A model generated the notes under the pieces. It saw nothing but the letters and a program-made list of their open reading frames with translations. It was not told the origin of the DNA and did not search any database. A DNA stretch of 13,241 nucleotides from Rhodanobacteraceae bacterium (lineage in GTDB: Bacteria > Pseudomonadota > Gammaproteobacteria > Xanthomonadales > Rhodanobacteraceae), in contig JAICHS010000042.1 of NCBI GenBank assembly GCA_025924775.1, forward strand, positions 1 through 13,241, read 5' to 3'. A program made the translations under genes and the position numbers. Position 1 is the first letter of the stretch. Every line of letters begins with the position of its first letter. Positions 7,229-13,241 of this stretch are shown here, in pieces.

Positions 7229-7253
7229 GCCTGTGCGTTGGAGCCGCGGCGTC

Positions 7254-7634
7254 CTACTTGACGCGCGCTTCGTCCGACTTGCCGTTGGCGGCCAGGTCTT
7301 CCTTGATGCGCGCGGCCTTGCCCTCCAGACCACGCAGGAAGTACAACTTGGCGCCACGCACCTTGCCCTTGCGCTTGACCTCGATCGAGTCGATGGCCGG
7401 GCTGAAAGCCTGGAACACGCGCTCGACGCCCGTGCCGTGCGACATCTTGCGCACGGTGAAGGCCGAATGCAGGCCACGGTTGCTGCGCGCGATCACGACG
7501 CCTTCGAACGCCTGCACGCGTTCGCGGGTGCCTTCCGTCACCTTCACGTTGACGATCACAGTGTCACCCGCGGCGAACGGCGGCAACTTCTTGCCCATCT
7601 GCGCGGATTCGAATTGTTCAATGACCTTGTTCAT
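7254..7634 (-). CDS. rplS: 50S ribosomal protein L19
   Basis: The 126-residue protein is bacterial L19, which sits at the interface of the 30S and 50S subunits. The N-terminus MNKVIEQFESAQM and the segment FAAGDTVIVNVKVTEG fit the family, as do RVQAFEGVVIAR, FTVRKMSHGTGVERVF and RGAKLYFLRGLEGKAARIKE. The start at 7634 is supported by this N-terminal alignment and by AAGGG upstream, although it lies inside the end of trmD: the two genes overlap by 17 bases in different frames. It is the last gene of the translation operon and is followed by a strong terminator. Its length is slightly above the usual 115-120 residues because of a charged C-terminal tail. Confidence 0.98.
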   Translation of the reverse strand: MNKVIEQFESAQMGKKLPPFAAGDTVIVNVKVTEGTRERVQAFEGVVIARSNRGLHSAFTVRKMSHGTGVERVFQAFSPAIDSIEVKRKGKVRGAKLYFLRGLEGKAARIKEDLAANGKSDEARVK

Positions 7635-8391
7635 GGGCTTGACCCTTGTGTTCCCGTTTGAATTCTTCCAGCAAGCGTTGGTCGTCCTGCCCCAACGTCA
7701 TGTTTCCCAGCAACTCCGGACGCCGCAACCAGGTACGCCCCAGCGACTGCATCCGGCGCCAGCGGTCGATGGCCGCGTGGTCACCCGACAACAACACCGC
7801 CGGCACCTTGCCAAATTCGTGGCTGACCGGCCGCGTGTAGTGCGGGCAATCCAGCAGGCCGTCCGAAAACGAATCCTGCTGCGCGGATTGCGCATCACCC
7901 AGCGCGCCTTCCTGCAACCTGCCGATCGCGTCAACCAGCACTGCCGCGGCAAGCTCGCCACCCGACAGCACATAATCACCGATCGACAGTTCCTCGTCGA
8001 CCTCGTGCTGCACCAGGCGTTCGTCGATGCCTTCGTAACGCCCGCACAGCAAAATCATGCGCGGCAGCGAAGCCAGTTGCCGCACCCTGTCCTGCGTGAG
8101 CCGCGTTCCCTGCGGACTCAGGAAAATCACCGGCGCCGGCTGTCCAACGTGCCCGGTCGCCGCCTGTCGCGCCGCCGCCAACGCCTTCCGCAACGGCTCG
8201 ATCAGCAGCACCATGCCGGGGCCACCGCCACAAGCGCTGTCGTCCACCCGGCGATAGCCGCCTTCGGCGTAGTCACGTGGATTCCACGCTTCCACTTCCA
8301 GCAATCCGCGCTCGACCGCGCGGCCAATCACCCCGAAACCGGCGCACTGGCGCACGAACTCCGGGAACAGCGTGACGACATCGATGCGCAT
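7618..8391 (-). CDS. trmD: tRNA (guanine37-N1)-methyltransferase
   Basis: TrmD methylates G37 next to the anticodon of tRNAs with S-adenosylmethionine and so prevents +1 frameshifting. The 257-residue protein opens with MRIDVVTLFPE and has the SPOUT trefoil-knot motifs: LSPQG (91-95), LLCGRYEG (114-121) and SIGDYVLSGGE (136-146). The interdomain catalytic aspartate is probably D177 in DSFSDGLLDCPHYTRP. The C-terminal tRNA-binding part (VPAVLLSGDHAAI, RRPELL) is intact. It starts 1 base after the rimM stop, with AAGGA 8 bases ahead of the ATG inside the end of rimM, and overlaps rplS by 17 bases. All essential motifs are present. Confidence 0.98.
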   Translation of the reverse strand: MRIDVVTLFPEFVRQCAGFGVIGRAVERGLLEVEAWNPRDYAEGGYRRVDDSACGGGPGMVLLIEPLRKALAAARQAATGHVGQPAPVIFLSPQGTRLTQDRVRQLASLPRMILLCGRYEGIDERLVQHEVDEELSIGDYVLSGGELAAAVLVDAIGRLQEGALGDAQSAQQDSFSDGLLDCPHYTRPVSHEFGKVPAVLLSGDHAAIDRWRRMQSLGRTWLRRPELLGNMTLGQDDQRLLEEFKREHKGQAHEQGH

Positions 8392-8392
8392 C

Positions 8393-8908
8393 TCAGTCGT
8401 CCTTGTTCCAGTCGACCACGATGCGTCCCGCCTCGAGATCGACCGATTCCACGTAGCGCCCCGTCACATACGGAATGAGGCGTTGCCGTCCAGCCGCGTC
8501 GCGCGTCACCAGCACATCGTGCGCGCCGTTGTTGAACAGGTGGCTGACGTGGCCCAGGTCCTCGCCCGCCGCGTTGACCACTTGCAATCCTTCCAGATCC
8601 GTCTGGTAAAACTCACCGGGTTCCAGCTCGGGCAATGCCACGCGGGGTACCCAGATACCGGCACCCACCCAGGCTGCCGCCACATCCCGATCCACCACGC
8701 CGGGCAACGTGGCCACGACGCCCTTGCCCTGCGTATGCCCTTGCGCCTGCGCGATCGTCTCGAAACGGCCGGGTTCGCGTTCCAGCAACCAGGGCCGGTA
8801 ACCGAAAATCGCCAAGCGCGGTTCGGTGAACGACTCCAGCTTCACCGCCCCGTGCACGCCGTGCACGCCGACAATCCGGCCAAGCAGCACCCGCCGCCCG
8901 CCGTTCAT
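8393..8908 (-). CDS. rimM: 16S rRNA processing / 30S maturation factor RimM
   Basis: RimM binds ribosomal protein S19 and helps mature the 30S head domain. The 171-residue protein has the N-terminal RimM beta-barrel (LLGRIVGVHGVHGAVKLESFTE at the start, FGYRPWLLE) and the C-terminal PRC-barrel (GEFYQTDLEGLQVV, GHVSHLFNNGAHDVLVT, LIPYV, DWNKDD). It starts 4 bases after the rpsP stop. No Shine-Dalgarno sequence precedes its ATG, so translation is probably coupled to rpsP. A 9-base direct repeat at 8851-8868 codes the GVHGVH near its N-terminus. Confidence 0.97.
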   Translation of the reverse strand: MNGGRRVLLGRIVGVHGVHGAVKLESFTEPRLAIFGYRPWLLEREPGRFETIAQAQGHTQGKGVVATLPGVVDRDVAAAWVGAGIWVPRVALPELEPGEFYQTDLEGLQVVNAAGEDLGHVSHLFNNGAHDVLVTRDAAGRQRLIPYVTGRYVESVDLEAGRIVVDWNKDD

Positions 8909-8912
8909 TGCA

Positions 8913-9173
8913 TCAGGCAGCAGCGGCCTGCTTGCCGGCTTCCTTCGCCAGCGCCGCGACCTTGGCCGAGCACTGGGCGCCCTTGGCGACCCACGCGTTC
9001 AGCTTCTCGACATCCAGCACCAGGCGCTTGTCGCGCTCACCTGCGGCACCGGGATTGAAATAACCCAGGCGCTCAATGCCGCGACCGTCGCGGGCGTTGC
9101 GCTGGTCGGTCACCACCACGTGGTAGAACGGCCGGCCCTTGGCGCCTGCGCGCGAAAGACGAATCCTGACCAT
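8913..9173 (-). CDS. rpsP: 30S ribosomal protein S16
   Basis: The 86-residue protein matches S16, a primary 30S assembly protein: MVRIRLSRAGAKGRPFYHVVVTD, then RDGRGIERLGYFNP and LDVEKLNAWVAKGAQ. The ATG at 9171-9173 is chosen because it gives the canonical N-terminus; GGAG lies 10 bases upstream. The reading frame stays open further upstream to 9353, but that part overlaps ffh and has no S16 counterpart. First gene of the rpsP-rimM-trmD-rplS operon. Confidence 0.98.
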   Translation of the reverse strand: MVRIRLSRAGAKGRPFYHVVVTDQRNARDGRGIERLGYFNPGAAGERDKRLVLDVEKLNAWVAKGAQCSAKVAALAKEAGKQAAAA

Positions 9174-9240
9174 GATCTTTTGACTCCGAATGGAACGGCC
9201 GCGGGTCAATCGACCTGACACCCGGCGCGGGAAACTGGCA

Positions 9241-9270
9241 ATTGTAAAGGGCGAGGCGGGGTTCTCGCAA
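9241..9270 (-). promoter_or_regulatory. Sigma70-type promoter of the rpsP operon
   Basis: On the minus strand TTGCGA (9270-9265) and TACAAT (9246-9241) are separated by 18 bases, matching the -35 and -10 consensus at 4 and 5 of 6 positions. Transcription would start near 9234 and give a leader of about 60 bases before rpsP. It lies in the 157-base gap between ffh and rpsP, in which no clear ffh terminator is visible. Confidence 0.7.
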
Positions 9271-9330
9271 TATGCCAGCAGAATCGCAGGACAGGCTGTC
9301 ACCCACCTGCCAAGACCAGCCCCGCCGCCG

Positions 9331-10698
9331 TCAGCGCCCCGGCATCCGACCACCCATGCCTTTCATGGCGCCGGACATCGACCGCATCAGGCCCTTCATG
9401 CCGCCGCGGGCGAACTTGCCCATCATCTTTTCCATCTGGGTGTATTGCTTCAGCAGCCGGTTCACGTCAGCGGGCTGGGTGCCGGAACCATGCGCCACGC
9501 GCGCGCGGCGTGAACCGTTCAACAGGTTCGGGTGGCGGCGTTCCTTTTTGGTCATCGAGCCGATGATCGCGATCATCCGCTTCACTTCCTTGTCGTTGAC
9601 CTGCGACTTCACCTTGTCGGGCAAGGTGGACACGCCGGGCAATTTTTCCATCAGGCCGGCCAGACCGCCCATGTTGAGCATCTGATCAAGCTGGTCCTTC
9701 ATGTCGTTCAAGTCGAAGCGCTTGCCCTTGGCCACTTTCGCCGCAAGCTTGGCGGCCTTCTCGGCATCGGTCTTGCGCTGCACGTCCTCGACCAGCGACA
9801 GCACGTCGCCCATGCCGAGGATGCGCGTAGCCATGCGGTCGGGGTGGAACGGTTCCAGCGCGTCGGGCTTCTCGCCCGCGCCGAGGAACTTGATCGGCCG
9901 CCCGGTGATGTAACGCACACTCAACGCCGCGCCGCCGCGCGCATCGCCATCGACCTTGGTCAGGATCACGCCAGTCAGCGGCAGCGCCTCGGCAAACGCC
10001 TTGGCGGTGTTGGCCGCATCCTGGCCGGTCATCGAATCGACCACGAACAGCGTCTCGACCGGATCCAGCGCTTCGTGCAACGCCTTGATCTCGGCCATCA
10101 TGGCGGCATCGATCGACGTGCGGCCCGCGGTATCGACGATCAGCACGTCGGCGACTTCACGCTTCGCGGCTTCGACCGCGGCCTTCGCGATTGCGACCGG
10201 TTGCTGGCCGACCTGCGAAGGCACGAAACCCGCACCCACCTGCCCCGCCAACGTCTGCAACTGCTCGATGGCGGCCGGACGATACACGTCGACCGAAACC
10301 ACCAGCACCTTCTTCTTCTGCTCGATCAAATGCCGCGCGAGCTTGGCAACCGTGGTGGTCTTGCCCGCGCCCTGCAGGCCCGCCATCAGCACCACCGCGG
10401 GTGGCGTCGCGGCCAGGTTGAGTTGCGCGTTGGCGGTGCCCATCACCGCGGTCAGCTCTTCGCGAACGACCTTGATGAGCGCCTGACCCGGCGTCAGCGA
10501 CTTCAGTACTTCCTGCCCGACCGCACGCACCTTGATGCGTTCGATCAGCGCCTGCACCACCGGCAGCGCGACGTCGGCCTCCAACAACGCGACACGCACT
10601 TCGCGCAACGCCTCGCGGATGTTCTCTTCGGTCAGGCGCCCACGCCCGGTCAAGCGTTGGACGGTGACGGTGAGGCGTTGGGTCAGGTTGTCGAACAT
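9331..10698 (-). CDS. ffh: Signal recognition particle protein Ffh (SRP54 GTPase)
   Basis: Ffh binds 4.5S RNA and signal sequences of nascent membrane proteins and targets ribosomes to the receptor FtsY. At 455 residues it is nearly the E. coli length (453). The N-domain helices come first, then the G-domain: GLQGAGKT (107-114), DTAGR (189-193), TKVD (247-250) with DARGGAALS, and the closing GAGE (273-276). The M-domain has the RNA-binding signature GSRRARVAHGSG (395-406), DVNRLLKQY, and a methionine-rich tail that cradles signal sequences. The ATG at 10698 has no obvious Shine-Dalgarno site. It lies upstream of rpsP on the same strand, a common proteobacterial arrangement. Confidence 0.98.
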   Translation of the reverse strand: MFDNLTQRLTVTVQRLTGRGRLTEENIREALREVRVALLEADVALPVVQALIERIKVRAVGQEVLKSLTPGQALIKVVREELTAVMGTANAQLNLAATPPAVVLMAGLQGAGKTTTVAKLARHLIEQKKKVLVVSVDVYRPAAIEQLQTLAGQVGAGFVPSQVGQQPVAIAKAAVEAAKREVADVLIVDTAGRTSIDAAMMAEIKALHEALDPVETLFVVDSMTGQDAANTAKAFAEALPLTGVILTKVDGDARGGAALSVRYITGRPIKFLGAGEKPDALEPFHPDRMATRILGMGDVLSLVEDVQRKTDAEKAAKLAAKVAKGKRFDLNDMKDQLDQMLNMGGLAGLMEKLPGVSTLPDKVKSQVNDKEVKRMIAIIGSMTKKERRHPNLLNGSRRARVAHGSGTQPADVNRLLKQYTQMEKMMGKFARGGMKGLMRSMSGAMKGMGGRMPGR

Positions 10699-10725
10699 GG
10701 CGGGATCACGCGCATCGAAACCACC

Positions 10726-10731
10726 AGTTTA
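10726..10731 (-). promoter_or_regulatory. Candidate -10 box of ffh
   Basis: TAAACT on the minus strand lies 27 bases ahead of the ffh start, in the 57-base gap after the hydrolase gene. No good -35 is seen at the usual distance, so support is modest. It implies a short leader of about 20 bases. Confidence 0.35.
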
Positions 10732-10755
10732 GCCGAGACCCGCGCGTGGCCGCGA

Positions 10756-12117
10756 TCACCTCGCCGGCTGCGCCTTGATCCAGTCCGCGATGGTCGTGAT
10801 CACCCCTGGATCGACGTGTGCCGGCCTGGCGTAATCCGCCGGCGATTTCGTCGGCCCTGGCATGAACAGGTGGCTCAAGCCCGGAAACAGGTGCAACGTT
10901 ACGTTGCGATGGCTGGCCAGCGCCTTTTTCCAGGCATCGAAATCCCGCGTCGGCAAAACCTGGAAGTCGTTGCCGCCCTGCAAGATCAGCAGCGGTAACG
11001 CGAGTACCTTCGCGGTCGCAAGCTGATGCACATCGTGCAGGCTCAGCAGGTACACCTGCGACAATGAGCTCAGCTCCCCGGCAACAGCTCGAACGTTCCC
11101 TCGGGCGGCGCTTTCGGATCGGCAGCGGACAACAAGTTTGCGCTCGGCAGCGATGGCTTGCTCGCGCCGATCCAGTTCCGCCGTGGATAGACCCTGCCGC
11201 GGACCCAGCTCACGCAGCTGCGTCGCGATCACATCCAGGAACGGTCGCGCAGGCGCTGCCAGCATGATCACGCCCGCCGGTTGCGCGTCGCGCGTGGCGA
11301 TGCGCGGCGCCATCTGCGCACCCAGGCTATGACCCAACACGAACACGCGCCGCGGATCGATCGATTGCTGCTGCGCCAGCAGGTGCAGCGCCGTCAGCGC
11401 GTCATCTGTGACTTCATCGTCAATGGTGAAATCCGGGTTGGCGGCGGTTTGCGGCGCGTAGTCGAACGTGTGCTTGTCGTAGCGCAGCGAAGCGATGCCC
11501 ACCCTGGCCAGCCGGTTGGCGAGGTCGAGGAACGGCTGGTTCGGCCCGATCGTCTCGTCCATGTCGTGCGGCCCGGAACCCGCCACCAGCACCACCGCCG
11601 GGAACGGTCCCGTGCCAGCCGGCAGCGTCAGCGCGCCGCGCAGCGGACCCGCCGGCGATGGCACGTCCAGCGGACGCACGCGGACGCCATCGGCCCCGGT
11701 GCTTGCCATGACCGGCGGCGGCGCGTCCACGACGGACGGCTCGAGCAGATAGAACGCGGACAGGTGGCCGGAGGCGTCACACGCGGTCACGAAATCCAAC
11801 GGCCGCTGCGCGAAGACCATCGGTATCACCATCACCGACTGGCCGCGCAACGTTTGGCGACGCGGCGCACCGTACGAGCGATAGGCACCGGCCATGCCAG
11901 TGACCTGGGCCCACGTTTCACGCAGCTTGGCCGCCGGCAACGCCGCGGCGAGTCCGGCGGGAAAATCCCTGGCGGCCCCCGCGAAATCACCGCGGACCAG
12001 CGCGTCCAGCGACGCGCCCGCGCGTGCCATGCAGGCATCCTGGCCCGGCGCAGCGCACGCGATCGCCGGCGGCGCGAGCAGCAGGGCCGCCGGCCACACC
12101 GGCAACGGATTCCTCAC
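10756..12117 (-). CDS. Exported alpha/beta hydrolase with N-terminal DUF3887-like domain
   Basis: The 453-residue protein starts at a GTG whose last bases overlap the stop of the SdpI-like gene (GTGA); AGGA lies 8 bases upstream. Residues 1-23 look like a signal peptide (ALLLAPPAIACAA); Cys21 makes a lipoprotein possible but the box is poor. Residues about 30-125 resemble the DUF3887 domain often found ahead of such hydrolases. Residues 155-450 are an alpha/beta hydrolase fold with a likely triad of S264 (GHSLG), D384 (LQGGND) and H416 (FPGLSH), and an oxyanion region in AGSGPHDMDE. It probably acts as an esterase, peptidase or acyl hydrolase in the periplasm; the substrate is unknown. Co-transcription with an SdpR/SdpI-like pair suggests an envelope-stress or self-protection role, which is inference. 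Confidence 0.9.
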   Translation of the reverse strand: MRNPLPVWPAALLLAPPAIACAAPGQDACMARAGASLDALVRGDFAGAARDFPAGLAAALPAAKLRETWAQVTGMAGAYRSYGAPRRQTLRGQSVMVIPMVFAQRPLDFVTACDASGHLSAFYLLEPSVVDAPPPVMASTGADGVRVRPLDVPSPAGPLRGALTLPAGTGPFPAVVLVAGSGPHDMDETIGPNQPFLDLANRLARVGIASLRYDKHTFDYAPQTAANPDFTIDDEVTDDALTALHLLAQQQSIDPRRVFVLGHSLGAQMAPRIATRDAQPAGVIMLAAPARPFLDVIATQLRELGPRQGLSTAELDRREQAIAAERKLVVRCRSESAARGNVRAVAGELSSLSQVYLLSLHDVHQLATAKVLALPLLILQGGNDFQVLPTRDFDAWKKALASHRNVTLHLFPGLSHLFMPGPTKSPADYARPAHVDPGVITTIADWIKAQPAR

Positions 12118-12779
12118 GGCTGGCTTCCTGGCGATCGCGGACGCCCTTCAAGCTGCCGATAGAGGAAATACGACCACGTCGCCGGCACCAGCGTTGCAAC
12201 CAGAATGACCACGACCAATGCCACCGGCGTGACATGCGCCAGCCCACCCACGATCCATACCAGCCCGGCCAGCATGAACAACCAGCCGGCAAAGCGGTGC
12301 GTGCGTTCCCAGACCGCATCGCTGGCCAAGGTCCAGGGCGTGCGAATGCCCACGAAAAAGTTCTTGCGGAACTTGCCCATGAAATTGCCGATCACCAGCA
12401 GCAGTGCGCCGACGGCAACCGGGGCCACCAGCTGCACGGAAACGGGATACCCGGCGCCTGCGAGCAGCGCGACCGTACCGATGACCAGCGTGAACGCCAG
12501 CGTCGCCAGCACGATGATTCCGTAGGTGCGGGCAAATGGCCGGATCTCGAACTTGCGCGGCGAAATCACCGGCAGTGACGCAAACACCACCGCCAGTCCG
12601 GCCATCACCAGCACCGGAACCGCGGCTGCCCAGAACCGTGGCGCCCAGCCATTCACGCGGCCCTGTGCGTCCCAGTGGATCGGCACCTGCGCGGGCAGGT
12701 GCGGATAGACCCACACCGCGACGCCCAGCATCAGCAAGACAAAGACCGTCGAAACGACAAGCGTGCGCGATTGTTTCAT
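12114..12779 (-). CDS. SdpI-family membrane protein (DUF1648 plus SdpI domain)
   Basis: The 221-residue protein has about six hydrophobic helices (near 8-25, 49-69, 86-107, 113-133, 163-181, 185-206). The extracytoplasmic segment PIHWDAQGRVNGW (33-45) is the DUF1648 signature, and GNFMGKFRKNFFVGIRTPWTL with VWERTHRFAGW (131-165) is the SdpI signature. In Bacillus subtilis SdpI gives immunity to the SdpC toxin and sequesters the repressor SdpR at the membrane. Here no SdpC-like gene is visible. The ATG overlaps the stop of the SdpR-like gene by ATGA, with GAGAGGA just upstream, so the two are translationally coupled. Family membership is firm; an immunity or sensing role is by analogy. Confidence 0.92.
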   Translation of the reverse strand: MKQSRTLVVSTVFVLLMLGVAVWVYPHLPAQVPIHWDAQGRVNGWAPRFWAAAVPVLVMAGLAVVFASLPVISPRKFEIRPFARTYGIIVLATLAFTLVIGTVALLAGAGYPVSVQLVAPVAVGALLLVIGNFMGKFRKNFFVGIRTPWTLASDAVWERTHRFAGWLFMLAGLVWIVGGLAHVTPVALVVVILVATLVPATWSYFLYRQLEGRPRSPGSQP

Positions 12780-13063
12780 TGGTCCTCTCCATGTCTGTGC
12801 GTTGCGGGAATCAGGTCCAGCACCATGCGCGTCAGGTCTTCCATCACCGAGGTGTTGAGCGAATACACGATGCTGCGGCCGCGCCGTTCGGTGCGCACCA
12901 GGTCGGCGGCCTTGAGCACCCCGAAATGGTGCGACAGCGATGCGCCGGTGATGTCGAACAGCGCGCCGATCCCGCCCGCGCTCAGCGCACCCTTCTGCAG
13001 GCGCTTCAGGATGGCGCGGCGGGTGGGGTCGGCGAGCGCCCGGAATACCTCTTGCTGTTTCAT
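12776..13063 (-). CDS. ArsR-family repressor, SdpR-like
   Basis: The 95-residue winged-helix protein matches the SdpR style: VFRALADPTRRAILKRLQKG, then a helix-turn-helix (about 28-51, with ISxHxxVLK-like SLSHHFGVLKAADLV) and a wing (RTERRGRSIVYSLNTSV). The metal-binding ELCVCDL motif of ArsR/SmtB is absent, so it is not a metal sensor of that type. B. subtilis SdpR represses its own sdpRI operon until SdpI captures it. The same order (repressor first, SdpI next, 4-base overlap) and a dyad 31 bases upstream suggest autorepression here. The ATG at 13063 has a weak GGCGG-type ribosome site. Confidence 0.93.
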   Translation of the reverse strand: MKQQEVFRALADPTRRAILKRLQKGALSAGGIGALFDITGASLSHHFGVLKAADLVRTERRGRSIVYSLNTSVMEDLTRMVLDLIPATHRHGEDQ

Positions 13064-13086
13064 CGGTCCGCCTGAGTCACTGTATC

Positions 13087-13118
13087 TATATACTTAGACA
13101 ATCGTCTAAATATTGCAA
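13087..13118 (-). promoter_or_regulatory. Promoter region and dyad operator of the SdpR/SdpI/hydrolase operon
   Basis: TTAGAC (13094-13099) and GTCTAA (13104-13109) form a perfect dyad around AATC; with one mismatch the arms extend to 10 bp (13090-13113). It sits between TTGCAA (13113-13118, -35-like) and TATATA (13087-13092, -10-like), although the 20-base spacer is long. This AT-rich patch stands out in a GC-rich window. The place and form fit the operator of an autoregulating ArsR-family repressor. Confidence 0.6.
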
Positions 13119-13241
13119 GTGGCGTCCGGTACAACTGGGCCAAACGCATCCCTGCTGCTGGAATGCATGCCCGGCGCCGTGCGACACTCGCCGTCTGCCG
13201 ACGCCACGCAAGCAAGCCGCAACCAACCCGATGCCCATACA
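13119..13241 (+). other. Probable upstream region of a divergent gene cut by the window edge
   Basis: No complete gene lies here. An ATG at 13231 reads MPI before the sequence ends, and an earlier ATG at 13167 in the same frame is also open to the end. Neither has a clear ribosome site. A plus-strand gene diverging from the SdpR-like gene is plausible but cannot be confirmed from this window. Confidence 0.25.

Noticed and set aside
7039..8478. 479-codon plus-strand open frame opposite rplS and trmD
   Set aside because: It is antisense to two conserved genes and runs through their terminator.
8851..8868. Tandem 9-base repeat in rimM
   Set aside because: It simply encodes the GVHGVH of the conserved RimM N-terminus (GxxGxHGxxG type), so it needs no separate explanation.
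9174..9353. N-terminal extension of rpsP by 60 codons
   Set aside because: It would overlap ffh and cross the promoter; S16 proteins begin with MVRIRL-type sequence, which matches the ATG at 9173.
9532..10998. 488-codon open frame on the plus strand opposite ffh
   Set aside because: It mirrors the conserved ffh gene and has low-complexity His/Arg/Gln composition.

Overview
The window is a GC-rich bacterial chromosome segment with dense coding on both strands. The run ffh > rpsP > rimM > trmD > rplS, the AcrAB/MexEF-type efflux genes and the overall composition suggest a gammaproteobacterium of the Xanthomonadales (Rhodanobacter, Dyella or Lysobacter-like). This placement is inferred from gene order and protein style, not from a search. 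No tRNA, rRNA, CRISPR array, insertion sequence or phage gene was recognised. No gap between genes exceeds 300 bases.

Left part (1-5180, plus strand): the 3' end of one RND efflux pump gene, a 124-base gap with dyads and a -10-like box, then a lipoprotein-type periplasmic adaptor gene and a complete HAE1-type RND pump gene. The cluster ends in a bidirectional intrinsic terminator. The two pumps are close paralogs in tandem. No outer-membrane channel gene lies downstream.

Middle part (5197-7045, minus strand): an aldo/keto reductase resembling E. coli YdbC, then a small LysM protein with a duplicated 20-residue N-terminal unit, then a small lipoprotein with a predicted beta-sandwich. The last two are tightly spaced and probably form an envelope-related operon. 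Inverted repeats precede the reductase and the LysM gene.

Housekeeping block (7197-10731, minus strand): ffh (signal recognition particle GTPase), then the classic translation operon rpsP-rimM-trmD-rplS with a recognisable sigma70-type promoter and a strong terminator. trmD and rplS overlap by 17 bases.

Right part (10756-13113, minus strand): an SdpR-like ArsR-family repressor, an SdpI-like membrane protein and an exported alpha/beta hydrolase, joined by 4-base start/stop overlaps (ATGA and GTGA). A dyad ahead of the repressor is its likely operator. This three-gene unit is the most interesting accessory module. The last 120 bases are probably the upstream region of a divergent plus-strand gene that is cut by the window edge.
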